Below, in pieces: positions 44,064 through 52,517 of a stretch of DNA of 64,000 nucleotides (positions within the stretch are counted from its first letter, which is position 1; every line of letters starts with the position of its first letter). A program made the translations under genes and the position numbers. Under the pieces are notes generated by a model. The model saw only the letters and a list, made by a program, of their open reading frames with translations. It was not told the DNA's origin and did no database searches. The stretch spans positions 124,001 through 188,000 of the forward strand of contig NZ_WMEU01000003.1 of NCBI RefSeq assembly GCF_009856295.1, read 5' to 3'. Origin of the DNA: Pontibacillus yanchengensis. Lineage in GTDB: Bacteria; Bacillota; Bacilli; Bacillales; BH030062.

Positions 44064-44261
44064 TGAGATGCGGGGACAGGTCCCTCATCTCAATTTGGAA
44101 CGAAGGGACAGGTCCCTCATCTCAAATAGTGCTCTCAAAGCGATGACAGGTTGCTGGTCCCGCCAAAGCCTCCGCGCACCCTTCGACATAAAAAACCCCC
44201 TTAAGAGCACCATGTTCTTAAGGGGAGAGAAGTGGGACGAGGAACCTGTCCCCGCATCTCA
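44064..44261. repeat. REP cluster of three units
   Basis: Units 44064-44092 and 44096-44124 (both ACAGGT) and 44233-44261 (ACCTGT). The PTS terminator lies between them. The bases 44125-44190 are relatively GC-rich with no gene. Confidence 0.88.
44190..44225 (-). terminator. Terminator of the PTS operon
   Basis: CCCCTTAAGA pairs with TCTTAAGGGG around GCACCATG-like loop bases and is followed on the minus strand by a T-run. Confidence 0.8.
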
Positions 44262-44266
44262 CTCTT

Positions 44267-45634
44267 TTATCCTGCTTCGGAAGTTTCTTCTTCGCTTTTG
44301 CCGCGTAGTTTCCAGCCGATGGTGAATAGGGCGGCTAGGACAACGAAGGTTAGGATGATAAAGATAATGTTTGATTGAGCCAGGCTGATCAGGTTACCAA
44401 GGATGATGCCGACAACACCGAAGTCTGCGTCGCCGAATGTGGTTCCTTCAAATCCTAGGGAGCCTAGTACTGGTAGCAGTAGGGCTGGTAGGAAGCTGAT
44501 CATGACGCCGTTGGCCATACTGCCAAAGATTGCGCCTTTTCTTCCGCCTGTCGCATTACCAAATACTCCGGCTGCCGCTCCGGTGAAGAAGTGTGGAACG
44601 AGTCCTGGTACGATGACTTTCAAGCCGAATATTGGTAGTAGGAACATGCTGAGTAGTCCTGCTACGAAGCTTAGGATGAAACCGATGATTACGGCGTTAC
44701 CAGCGAATGGGAATACGGCTGGAGCATCAAGTGCTGGCTTGGCGTTTGGTACGATTTTTTCTGCGATACCTTTGAAGGCCGGTACGATTTCACCTAGTAG
44801 CATGCGTACACCGGATAGGATGATATACACGCCTGCTGCGAATGTTAGGCCTTGCATGAATGCGAAGACGAGGAAGTTTTGTCCTCCACTTAGTTCGCTT
44901 TGGATAAAGCTTGGGCCTGCGAATAAGGCTACGACGAAGAATAGGATGACCATCGTTAGGGATACGGAAACGGATGTGTCACGCAAGAATCCTAGTGACT
45001 TCGGTACGTTGATCTCTTCTGTGGAACGAGAGTTTTTGCCGACTTTTTTACCTATGAATGCGGATACAAAGTAACCCGTAGAACCGAAGTGACCAACTGC
45101 GAAATCATCAGAGCCTGTGATTTGGCGGGTGTAAGGTTGTAGTAGGGCTGGGAATAGTACCATCAAGGATCCTAAAATGATTGATCCGATGATAACCATT
45201 GGTACGCCTTTTAAGCCACCAGTTGTTAAAATAACGGCGATCATACATGCCATGAACATGGTGTGGTGACCAGTTAAGAAGATATATTTAAAAGGGCTAA
45301 TGCGGGCGATGATGATGTTGGCGACCATACCAAACAGCATGATCATCGCGGTTTCGGTACCAAAGCTTTCCTGAGCGAGGGCAACGATGGCCTCGTTGTT
45401 TGGAATGACGCCATCGACGCTAAACGCTTTGTTAAACATGTCGCTGAATTTGCCTAGTGATTGAACAAGAACGTTGGCTCCTGCGCCTAAGATGACGAAG
45501 CCCATAACGGTTTTCAGTGTTCCGGAAACCGTATCGGCAACGTTTTTCTTTTGTGCAAGTAGACCGATGAGTGCAAAAAGTCCGACCAGAATCGCAGGGG
45601 TGCCAAGTATGTCGTTCATGATAAGATTGACCAT
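44267..45634 (-). CDS. ulaA: PTS ascorbate-type transporter subunit IIC
   Basis: Membrane subunit of 455 residues with about 11-12 hydrophobic segments. GTPAILVGLFALIGLLAQKK at the start, the TGHHTMFMACM segment and GSDDFAVGHFGSTGYF in the middle are features of the UlaA/SgaT family. It moves L-ascorbate or a related sugar acid into the cell with phosphorylation by the IIB partner encoded just upstream. Substrate is assigned from family only. Confidence 0.88.
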   Translation of the reverse strand: MVNLIMNDILGTPAILVGLFALIGLLAQKKNVADTVSGTLKTVMGFVILGAGANVLVQSLGKFSDMFNKAFSVDGVIPNNEAIVALAQESFGTETAMIMLFGMVANIIIARISPFKYIFLTGHHTMFMACMIAVILTTGGLKGVPMVIIGSIILGSLMVLFPALLQPYTRQITGSDDFAVGHFGSTGYFVSAFIGKKVGKNSRSTEEINVPKSLGFLRDTSVSVSLTMVILFFVVALFAGPSFIQSELSGGQNFLVFAFMQGLTFAAGVYIILSGVRMLLGEIVPAFKGIAEKIVPNAKPALDAPAVFPFAGNAVIIGFILSFVAGLLSMFLLPIFGLKVIVPGLVPHFFTGAAAGVFGNATGGRKGAIFGSMANGVMISFLPALLLPVLGSLGFEGTTFGDADFGVVGIILGNLISLAQSNIIFIILTFVVLAALFTIGWKLRGKSEEETSEAG

Positions 45635-45670
45635 GTTCTCATCCTTTCTATGGTGGTTGGTGTGCTTGTT

Positions 45671-45937
45671 TTACAGGTTGTTTTCTAGTGCTTCGCGTAG
45701 TTCTTTCTTATCCATTAGATTGTTCAGTTTGGCGATGTTCTTTTTGCCATCATCAATGTTTCCAATGATCTCTTCAGAGCCGATATACAGGTCAGCGTGT
45801 TCTGTTTTCGCAGAAGTTAGGTCTGTGTGGGATACGTCTGCTTCTTTTCCAAGGTCCTTCAGAATGCTATTTACATTCATCTCCACAATCATGCTGCTTC
45901 CTAGTCCGTTTCCGCATACTACTAAAATTTTTGTCAT
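45671..45937 (-). CDS. ulaB: PTS ascorbate-type subunit IIB
   Basis: Cytoplasmic phosphocarrier of 88 residues. VVCGNGLGSSMIVEM holds the phosphorylated Cys9 with its P-loop-like surround. It receives phosphate from an EIIA, probably the one fused to the neighbouring regulator, and passes it to the sugar in IIC. It starts 12 bases after the regulator ends and lies 36 bases before the IIC gene. Confidence 0.9.
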   Translation of the reverse strand: MTKILVVCGNGLGSSMIVEMNVNSILKDLGKEADVSHTDLTSAKTEHADLYIGSEEIIGNIDDGKKNIAKLNNLMDKKELREALENNL

Positions 45938-45949
45938 AATAAATTCCTC

Positions 45950-48049
45950 CTAATGGGTTGAGTATTGTTTTACTAAATTAATGACTTCCTCGGAGTCATT
46001 TGTTTGAATCAAGTGCTCGAGGTTTTCTGGTTCTGACAACATTGTCGTTAGCTGGGACAATGCTTGCAGGTGGGTTTCGTTATCAATCGCAGCCAATACG
46101 ATAATCAGGTTGGCGCGATGCTTTTCTTGTTCTGAAAAATGGACGGGTTCTTGCACGCGTAGAAAACTCATGCCTAGCTTTTCTACACCAGCTTCAGGTC
46201 GAGCGTGCGGGATTGCGATTTGTGGTGCAATCACGATATATGGGCCATGTTCGTACACGTTGTCAATCATCGCCTGCACGTAATCCTCGGTTATTTTTCC
46301 TGAATGAATCAGTGGTTGTGAAGCCTGGCGTATCGCCTGTTCCCAGTCCGTAATGGATTGTTCAAATTGAATCGTATCTTCGGTGAGCAATTCATCCAGC
46401 ATAGGGCTAATATTCTCCTTTTCCTTCAAAGTATGAGTAACCTGATATTTATCTAATTCGTTCCGTAGCGCTTGTTCGTCATGGACGGTTGCGTATTGTT
46501 GGATCATGTTGATAAGCTCATCCGTATTGGACGTTTCCTGTTGTTTTGGGGTTAAAATACTGTCCAATTGGTTGATGACAAACCGTTTATCCACGTCGGT
46601 CAAAAGAGCGGGTACGTTAATGACCGGTGTTTCATTTTGTTTAATATAATTGGTTGCAAAAATTACGTCAGCATTGTGCGTCGTTTCCTTGAATTCGCGA
46701 TAGGACATCGTTTTCGTTATCTCCAGGTCATGCAATAGCGACTCCAGCTGGGAGCGAAGCATGTTGGATGTGCCGACACCGCTCTCACAAACAATGATGG
46801 CTCGGTATTTTGGATTAAGCGATTGTTCTTGCTTGCGTAGCCAACCGCCGAAATGGATTGCAATAAAAGCGACTTCTTCATCAGGTAACGAACGACCAAT
46901 GAGTGTTTCAAGGTGCACCATGGATTTTTTCGTAAGTTGAAAGACTTCCTGATAATGTTCTTTGATATAGTCGAGCAGATCATTTTGAATTGTTACTCCA
47001 TATTTCAAACGGTAGTAGGTCGGCTTAATGTGCGTTAAAAGATTTTCTTCTAGCTGGTCTCGGTCATCAAACAGAATGCACGAATAGATTTGAAAGTCAT
47101 CTATGATCTTATTGATCGCTTCGCGTAACTGCGAAATCTCATTGGTTGGTGCAGTGGAAAAATCATCGTATTCCACCTTCGAGCTTAAAATCTGCAACGT
47201 TACATAGCGTTGTTCATCATTTGATAGTGTAGGATAATCGGCGTTTTCTAGCTGCTGATTGAGTTCGCATATTGCCTCGAAAGCATTGGTTTGCTGGATG
47301 ATATCCTGCTGAGTCAAGTCCATTTCAATGTGTTGCTTCGTTGGTTGTTCGGTTAGGATGAGGGCGATTTGATAGGCTAAATGCTCCATCGTTTCATCCG
47401 TAAACACCAATCCTAGTGATTGTTCTGTTTGATAAAGTTGTTCTTTTATAAATGGAAGCAGTTCGTCGGTTTGAGGAGCTTGCTGCTGAACCATTTCCTC
47501 GAAAACGTTCCGTACCTGGACCCATTGTTCATTGGAAAGGATGGAACTGAGTACGCCGGATAATGCATTTTGTCGATCAAATTCAGAACCTGCTAACGCG
47601 TAGCCGGTCTTTTTTTGATAGTGAAGAGACAGGTCATATTGAGCTAGCGTCTCTTCAATCTGCTTTAAATCGTGTACAATGGTGCTCCGACTCATCTGCG
47701 TCCAATCCATGAAGTGTTTCATCGTTGATTTCTCGTAATGGGTCAACACATGCAAGATAAGGAGAATTTCCCGTTCTTCCTGCGAAAACTTATACTGCCA
47801 CGATTCATTGATAATGAATTCTTCCGGCAAAGCCTCTCTTGTGGAAGTAGGTAGGAAAAATCCAACCCCACGCTCTCGAGTAATCGGCTCATAATGAGCA
47901 TCCTCTAACCAATCATTAATATGCTCCACATCGTAGTACACGGTACGCTGCGATACCCCCATCTTCGAGGTGAACCACTCAACCGATACAGGCTGCTGCG
48001 CCTCATGCAACTGCGACAAAATATACGTTCTTCGGTGATCTAATGTCAT
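45950..48049 (-). CDS. PRD-containing transcriptional regulator with EIIB and EIIA domains
   Basis: A 699-residue MtlR/BglG-type activator. Order: N-terminal helix-turn-helix (about 8-60), a second DNA-binding segment, two PTS regulation domains, an EIIB-like domain with IVCESGVGTSNML, and a C-terminal EIIA domain whose active His lies in IAIPHARPEAG. The ATG at 48049 is preferred over 48067 because GGAGGG stands upstream of it. No separate EIIA gene is present, so the fused EIIA may serve both transport and regulation. It probably activates the ulaA/ulaB pair it precedes. Confidence 0.88.
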   Translation of the reverse strand: MTLDHRRTYILSQLHEAQQPVSVEWFTSKMGVSQRTVYYDVEHINDWLEDAHYEPITRERGVGFFLPTSTREALPEEFIINESWQYKFSQEEREILLILHVLTHYEKSTMKHFMDWTQMSRSTIVHDLKQIEETLAQYDLSLHYQKKTGYALAGSEFDRQNALSGVLSSILSNEQWVQVRNVFEEMVQQQAPQTDELLPFIKEQLYQTEQSLGLVFTDETMEHLAYQIALILTEQPTKQHIEMDLTQQDIIQQTNAFEAICELNQQLENADYPTLSNDEQRYVTLQILSSKVEYDDFSTAPTNEISQLREAINKIIDDFQIYSCILFDDRDQLEENLLTHIKPTYYRLKYGVTIQNDLLDYIKEHYQEVFQLTKKSMVHLETLIGRSLPDEEVAFIAIHFGGWLRKQEQSLNPKYRAIIVCESGVGTSNMLRSQLESLLHDLEITKTMSYREFKETTHNADVIFATNYIKQNETPVINVPALLTDVDKRFVINQLDSILTPKQQETSNTDELINMIQQYATVHDEQALRNELDKYQVTHTLKEKENISPMLDELLTEDTIQFEQSITDWEQAIRQASQPLIHSGKITEDYVQAMIDNVYEHGPYIVIAPQIAIPHARPEAGVEKLGMSFLRVQEPVHFSEQEKHRANLIIVLAAIDNETHLQALSQLTTMLSEPENLEHLIQTNDSEEVINLVKQYSTH

Positions 48050-48081
48050 ATTATCTAATCCCTCCATCTCCGGATGATGAA

Positions 48082-48204
48082 GTTTGCAAAATTACTTTTT
48101 TCTCTGCAATGATCATTGCTTAATTCATAGTGTAATACGTTTCTGGAGGAGATGGAAGGGTTTGCAGTATGTAAAGATTGTCAGTTTGTTGTTTGCAAAA
48201 TTAC
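48082..48204. promoter_or_regulatory. Upstream region of the PRD regulator: direct repeats and a palindrome
   Basis: GTTTGCAAAATTAC occurs perfectly at 48082-48095 and 48191-48204, and GCAATGATCATTGC at 48106-48119 is a perfect palindrome. These are candidates for operator sites of the PTS operon. Confidence 0.4.
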
Positions 48205-48218
48205 ACAGGAGTGATTGA

Positions 48219-48309
48219 TGGGATGAGGGGACAGGTCCCCCGTCCCACTTTTGCCTGGTACATCCCGGGAGAGAGGGGCATGGGATGAGGGACCTGTCCC
48301 CTCATCCCA
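48219..48309. repeat. REP pair, inverted, upstream of the RAYT gene
   Basis: Units 48219-48247 (ACAGGT) and 48281-48309 (ACCTGT), 33 bases apart, about 200 bases before the transposase. No gene is seen in 48310-48508. Confidence 0.9.
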
Positions 48310-48508
48310 AATATTGTCGAATAGTAGCAGGGTTTGGAGGAAATGTGTGGAATAGTAATAGGATGTATCACTTTCCCCCTTCTTCATCCTTTTAGTTGAT
48401 ACCCTCTTATGTTATAAGTCCCCTTTGCGTAATCCTTTCCTGATCTAGTTTTTTCCCTGACTGAAGCTATTTTTCGTAGACATTTTAATCAAACGAGGTG
48501 ATTCATGT

Positions 48509-49270
48509 TTGCCTAGAAAACCAAGAAAGAGAAGCCGTAATGGTGTGTATCATGTCATGTTGAGAGGGAATAACAAGCAAACGATCTTTGAAGATGATGT
48601 GGATAAGAAGAAGTTTTTAGAGATTGTGAAGAAGTACAAGCGAGTCTGTGGTTTTGAGTTATACGCTTATTGTTTGATGGATAACCATGTTCATTTGCTT
48701 CTGATGGAGAAAGAGGAGACTGTTTCGAAGGTGATGAAGCGGATTAGTTCTAGTTTCGTGTACTGGTACAATATGAAATATGAGCGGATAGGTCATTTAT
48801 TTCAAGAGCGTTTTCGAAGTGAGAACGTAGAAGACATTAGGTATTTTAAAACAGTACTACGGTATATTCACCAGAATCCATTGAATGCGGGTTTGGTTAC
48901 CAATGTTTGGAATAGTGAATGGACTAGTCTTCATGAATATCTTCATAGGTGGTATATGGTGGATGTCGATCGTGGTTTGGAATTGTTTTCGCATGACCGA
49001 GAAACGGCTATTCGGGCATATATCGATTACATGAAGGAAACTAATGAAGATGAATGCCTGGAATATGTGGACCGAGGACGGGTTCCTGATGAAAAAGTTA
49101 AGAAGTATCTTAGGTCAATTGGGATTACAAACGCTACGACGGTTCAACAGATGCCAAAAACCGAAAGGGATGCGTTGTTAGCTTTACTTAAAGAGAGGAA
49201 AGGTCTATCCGTTAGTCAGATTTCTAGAATAGTAGGTGTATCCAGAAGTGTGGTAGGCCGGGCGAGGTGA
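48509..49270 (+). CDS. REP-associated tyrosine transposase (RAYT, Y1/HUH family)
   Basis: A 253-residue single-strand transposase of the IS200-like Y1 family. The N-terminus NGVYHVMLRGNNKQTIF, HUH motif NHVHLLL near residues 64-70 and YIHQNPLNAGLV near residue 120 with the nucleophilic Tyr nearby identify the RAYT branch. A C-terminal helix-turn-helix (GLSVSQISRIVGVSRSVVG) covers the end. The start is TTG at 48509 with GAGGTG eight bases before it. No insertion-sequence ends surround it; instead a REP unit begins two bases after its stop and a pair lies upstream. It is the likely mobiliser of the REP units in this genome. Confidence 0.88.
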   Translation: MPRKPRKRSRNGVYHVMLRGNNKQTIFEDDVDKKKFLEIVKKYKRVCGFELYAYCLMDNHVHLLLMEKEETVSKVMKRISSSFVYWYNMKYERIGHLFQERFRSENVEDIRYFKTVLRYIHQNPLNAGLVTNVWNSEWTSLHEYLHRWYMVDVDRGLELFSHDRETAIRAYIDYMKETNEDECLEYVDRGRVPDEKVKKYLRSIGITNATTVQQMPKTERDALLALLKERKGLSVSQISRIVGVSRSVVGRAR

Positions 49271-49271
49271 G

Positions 49272-49301
49272 TGGGATGGGGGGGACAGGTCCCTCATCCC
49301 A
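49272..49301. repeat. REP unit abutting the RAYT stop codon
   Basis: Centre ACAGGT, with one extra G in the left arm; begins one base after the transposase TGA. Confidence 0.9.
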
Positions 49302-49346
49302 CTCAACATAAGGATTTAGAATTTTTTGATTTTTTCAAAATTAATA

Positions 49347-49375
49347 TTGAATTTATAGTTAGGCGTATGTATAAT
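49347..49375 (+). promoter_or_regulatory. Sigma-A promoter of the ECF S-component gene
   Basis: TTGAAT (49347-49352), 17 bases, TATAAT (49370-49375). Confidence 0.65.
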
Positions 49376-49386
49376 ACTAAATATAA

Positions 49387-49398
49387 GAAAACGTTTTC
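49387..49398. promoter_or_regulatory. LacI-type operator
   Basis: Perfect palindrome GAAAACGTTTTC 11 bases after the -10 box, where binding would block transcription. The core also fits a CcpA cre site. Confidence 0.65.
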
Positions 49399-49505
49399 AC
49401 ATAAAAATTTGGTTTGAAAGGGCTTACATACACCCAGAAAGCGTCTACACCTCTATCCTTTCATCTAAATTCCAATAATGTGGTCTTGGAATTTTCAAAT
49501 CATAT

Positions 49506-49517
49506 GGAAACGTTTTT
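49506..49517. promoter_or_regulatory. Second LacI-type/cre-like site
   Basis: GGAAACGTTTTT in the leader, 101 bases before the S-component start. A nearby inverted repeat (AAATTCCAA at 49467 and TTGGAATTT at 49486) could fold in RNA. Confidence 0.5.
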
Positions 49518-49617
49518 ATGAAATGGCTCTTTTCTCTTATTAGGGTTAAGAATAAAAACTAGAAAGGAGGTTACTGAAAGGAAGTTCCATAAAAAAATAG
49601 GAGGGGATGAAAAAACA

Positions 49618-50232
49618 ATGGGGAAAAATAAGAGTTTTATAGTGGCGATGATACCCGCCGGTATAGCCCTTAACTGGGTTGCTAACTCGATTGTGGAGAT
49701 GCTGAAACTACCATTATTCCTTAACAACATTGGTACAGTGTTAAATGCGATTGTGATCGGTCCAGTATGGGGCGCGGTTACTGCCTTGATGACAAACGTA
49801 ATTCTTGCTCTTATTGTTCGGTGGACGTATATTCCTTTTGCTTTAGTCGGGATGGTAGTCGCCTTTTTGGCTTATTTCTTCTTCAAAAAAGGATGGTACC
49901 AGAAAGGTTGGAAGGTTATTGTATCAGGAGCCGTAACGGGGGTAGTCGCCTCGGCCATAGCTACAGTGATTTCGGTATATGTATTTGGAGGATTCTCCGG
50001 TCATACTGTAGATGTATTAACGGCAGGGTTGATTGCTTCTGGACAAGAAATCTTTAATGCTGCGTTTATTGCTAATATGCCTGGAACGATGGCTGATAAG
50101 ATTCTAACATTCTGGATTGTGTGGATGATTCTGAAGATGTTCCCTGTTCGTTACTTACCAAATGCGAAAGAGATTAAAAATAAGATTGGGACGACTAAGA
50201 AGAAGAGTGATGATAAGAAAATCTCAGCTTAG
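49618..50232 (+). CDS. ECF transporter S component (substrate-binding membrane subunit)
   Basis: A 204-residue membrane protein with about six helices and a basic tail. Its size, the short N-terminal KSFIVAMIPAGIALNW segment and PVWGAVTALMTNVILAL fit S components, and T and A subunits are encoded 2.3-5 kb further on. It should bind the imported compound. Because the locus otherwise encodes nucleoside-handling enzymes, a nucleoside or purine derivative is the likely cargo; no known S-family specificity was recognised. A terminator follows at once. Confidence 0.75.
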   Translation: MGKNKSFIVAMIPAGIALNWVANSIVEMLKLPLFLNNIGTVLNAIVIGPVWGAVTALMTNVILALIVRWTYIPFALVGMVVAFLAYFFFKKGWYQKGWKVIVSGAVTGVVASAIATVISVYVFGGFSGHTVDVLTAGLIASGQEIFNAAFIANMPGTMADKILTFWIVWMILKMFPVRYLPNAKEIKNKIGTTKKKSDDKKISA

Positions 50233-50285
50233 TACGATAATGTGAGAGGGGGGAGTCCTCTAAAACTCATTCGTACTAACTTTTT
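50229..50285 (+). terminator. Terminator after the S-component gene
   Basis: TTAGTACGA pairs with TCGTACTAA with an inner stem and ends in CTTTTT. It overlaps the stop codon. Confidence 0.7.
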
Positions 50286-50297
50286 AGAAAAAAAGAA

Positions 50298-50431
50298 CAT
50301 CAAATCAACTACTCGTACTGTGTACGACACATAGTTGATTGATGTCCCTACCGTAAATTCCATCATATATAAGATGGAACGAAAAATCAAGTGAAATGCC
50401 TGTGTAGGTCAGGGTGCATGCTCTGATCTAC
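50298..50431 (+). other. Structured leader before the FAH gene
   Basis: Three hairpins in a row: ACATCAAATCAACTA (50298) with TAGTTGATTGATGT (50332), CCATC with GATGG (50360-50377) and GTAGGTCAG (50404) with CTGATCTAC (50423). There is no T-tract on the plus strand. This may be a folded leader RNA; no known riboswitch class was recognised. Confidence 0.35.
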
Positions 50432-50469
50432 CCATCAAAACATCATAGCTCATTAAAGGAGGAGAATGG

Positions 50470-51249
50470 ATGAAGTTTATTCAGTTTACAGTCGATCATG
50501 ATTCTTCTGTGAAGAAAGGAATCATTTCGTCTGAAGGGATAAAGGAGATTAGCGGAAATATTTTCACCTCTTGGGACTATACGGGGGATATATTCAAAGA
50601 GAATCAAATAAAGGTCACGTCTCCCTTGGAGCCAAATCAAGTTATTGGAATTGGGGCAAATTTTGTAAAAGAACCAGAGGATCTTCCTGCTCCTCCTGAA
50701 ATGCCTGTATTCTTCTTTAAACCTACTTCCTCAGTCATTGGACCTAATGAAGACATCGTTATTCCTGAGGACTTAGATTCTGTGAAATTCGAGTCAGAAA
50801 TAGCTGTGGTTATTGGGAAGGATGCGAAAAACATCCAGGAAGATGAAGTTGCAGATTATATATTTGGCTATACCATCGGAAATGATGTGACAGCGCCACA
50901 ATACTTCCATAGTGATGGTCATTGGATGCTTGGTAAGGCTTTTGACACCTTTACTCCCCTTGGCCCTGCAATTGAAACGGACTTTGATTTAGCCAAGACG
51001 CGCATCAAAGCTTATCACAATGAAGAAAAGAAACAAGATAGTAACGTTGATGTAATGATTGTATCTATTAACAAAATGATTTCTTATCTAAGCCGTGTTC
51101 TCACATTGAAAGCGGGAGATGTCATACTGACTGGTAGTCCAGTTGGAGCTGAATTTCTTCAGGAGGAAGATACAATCGAATGTGAGGTAGAGGGGGTTGG
51201 TAGATTACGTAATCAAGTAGTGAAGGAAAGGAAGAAAGTAAGCTTATAA
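50470..51249 (+). CDS. Fumarylacetoacetate hydrolase (FAH) family protein
   Basis: A 259-residue FAH-fold enzyme. PLEPNQVIGIGANF, the metal-binding FESEIAVVIG and GYTIGNDVTAPQYF, WMLGKAFDTFTPLGPAI, and the end ILTGSPVGAE are standard. The family includes acylpyruvate hydrolases, oxaloacetate decarboxylases and hydratases using Mg or Mn. A strong AAAGGAGGAG precedes the ATG. Its place in a nucleoside/sugar locus is unexplained; it may handle a keto-acid side product. Confidence 0.85.
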   Translation: MKFIQFTVDHDSSVKKGIISSEGIKEISGNIFTSWDYTGDIFKENQIKVTSPLEPNQVIGIGANFVKEPEDLPAPPEMPVFFFKPTSSVIGPNEDIVIPEDLDSVKFESEIAVVIGKDAKNIQEDEVADYIFGYTIGNDVTAPQYFHSDGHWMLGKAFDTFTPLGPAIETDFDLAKTRIKAYHNEEKKQDSNVDVMIVSINKMISYLSRVLTLKAGDVILTGSPVGAEFLQEEDTIECEVEGVGRLRNQVVKERKKVSL

Positions 51250-51343
51250 TCGTTGAAATCTTCCCTACGGCTACATTCCATTAAATAGAAGTTAGAGGAT
51301 ATCTTGTATTGACATGAAATGTCGGAATATTCCTTCGATTCCG

Positions 51344-51372
51344 TTGTGTATGTGAAAGTCTAGGAGTATAAT
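51344..51372 (+). promoter_or_regulatory. Promoter of the LacI/ECF/nucleoside operon
   Basis: TTGTGT (51344-51349), 17 bases, TATAAT (51367-51372). Confidence 0.55.
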
Positions 51373-51428
51373 GAAGGCAAGAGTAAATTGGGAAAGTTTT
51401 CTATGCAAATATTTTTTTCTGAACATAA

Positions 51429-51440
51429 GAAAACGTTTCC
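51429..51440. promoter_or_regulatory. LacI-type operator
   Basis: GAAAACGTTTCC, 25 bases before the LacI-family start codon. It shares the AAAACGTTT core with the other sites in this locus. Confidence 0.6.
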
Positions 51441-51464
51441 ACACTAATAGTAGGAGTGGGGAAG

Positions 51465-52496
51465 ATGGCAACGATTAAAGACGTAGCGAAAACAGCAAAT
51501 GTTTCCATATCAACGGTATCCCGTGTATTAAATAATAGTGGCTATACAAGTCAGGAAACAAAAGATCGAGTCTATCAAGCTGTTGAAAAATTAAAGTATC
51601 AAAAGAATATGGTAGCTGCTGCCATGATTAATAAGCACACTGCAACCTTAGGATTAATTATCCCTGATATTAAAAACATTTTCTATGGAGATTTAACAAG
51701 ATCGGTAGAAGATACAGCTCATAAGTATGGATATAACGTGATTCTTTGTAATACTGATAATGATTTAAACAAAGAACGAGAGTATGTGGAATTCCTCATC
51801 CAAAAAGGAGTAGATGGCATTATATTCTCTACTCCGGAAGTAGAGGACAGAAATATTAAGGAACTAGTAAAAGCGAAACCCGAATTACCAGTCATAGTGT
51901 TAGGAAGTGAAGTCTCTGGTGTGAAAGTGGATGAAGTATTGGTTAACAATTTCCAGGGTGCTTATATGGCGACAGAACATCTTATTGAGTTAGGGCACGA
52001 AAACATTGGTTATATTAGCGGTCAGCCCCAATCTTATTCCACAAGTGAACGCCAGCAAGGCTATGAGTCAGCGTTACGGGACTTTGGTATAGAACCAAAA
52101 CCTCACTACGTGATGAAAGATGAGTTTAAAGTGGAAAGCGGTTATCAACAAGGGAAAGAAATGCTGGCACGAGAAGATCGCCCTACAGCCATTTTTGCAG
52201 GAAACGATGCGATTGGTGTCGGTGTTTATCAGGCTGCTCGAGAGCTTGAACTACGTATTCCAGAAGATGTGTCTGTCGTTGGATTTGATGATTCCCAGTA
52301 TGCAGAGATTGTCTATCCGACGTTAACAACGGTCCGCACTCCTATCGTGCAAATGGGAGATAAAGCTGTACAATTGGCTGTTCAGCTATCGGAAGATGAA
52401 CGAAACTTCAAAGAGACCATTACGTTCGAACCAACTCTTACGGAACGTAATTCTACGAGAGCACTAAAGGAAAACGTTTTTCGAAAAGTAAATTAA
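51465..52496 (+). CDS. LacI-family transcriptional regulator
   Basis: A 343-residue repressor. The LacI helix-turn-helix is textbook (ATIKDVAKTANVSISTVSRV, then hinge KLKYQKNMVAAAM), followed by a periplasmic-binding-like domain with GLIIPDIKNIFYG, GYISGQP and VVGFDDSQYAEIVYPTLTTV. The ATG at 51465 has AGGAG eight bases before it; the GTG at 51456 lies in that site. The AAAACGTTT-core sites at 49387, 49506, 51429 and 52470 are its probable operators. A nucleoside-derived sugar is the likely effector. Confidence 0.92.
   Translation: MATIKDVAKTANVSISTVSRVLNNSGYTSQETKDRVYQAVEKLKYQKNMVAAAMINKHTATLGLIIPDIKNIFYGDLTRSVEDTAHKYGYNVILCNTDNDLNKEREYVEFLIQKGVDGIIFSTPEVEDRNIKELVKAKPELPVIVLGSEVSGVKVDEVLVNNFQGAYMATEHLIELGHENIGYISGQPQSYSTSERQQGYESALRDFGIEPKPHYVMKDEFKVESGYQQGKEMLAREDRPTAIFAGNDAIGVGVYQAARELELRIPEDVSVVGFDDSQYAEIVYPTLTTVRTPIVQMGDKAVQLAVQLSEDERNFKETITFEPTLTERNSTRALKENVFRKVN
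52470..52482. promoter_or_regulatory. LacI-type site at the end of the regulator gene
   Basis: GAAAACGTTTTTC lies inside the last codons of the regulator, about 36 bases before the ecfT start. Confidence 0.4.
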
Positions 52497-52517
52497 AATG
52501 TAAAGGAGGAATATCAC

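Noticed and set aside
44403..45074. Long open frame (223 codons) opposite the PTS IIC gene
   Set aside because: It has no ribosome binding site, its composition is Pro/Ser/Thr/Asn-rich like an antisense shadow, and the IIC gene on the other strand is clear.
48181..48387. Leftward frame across the REP pair at 48219-48309
   Set aside because: The translation is REP palindrome sequence with no ribosome binding site.
7984..49301. CRISPR array made from the repeated palindromes
   Set aside because: The units are scattered and not regularly spaced, there are no uniform spacers and no cas genes.
49418..49617. Riboswitch in the leader of the ECF S component
   Set aside because: One small inverted repeat is visible but no known riboswitch core (thiamine, riboflavin, folate, preQ1 or purine) was recognised.
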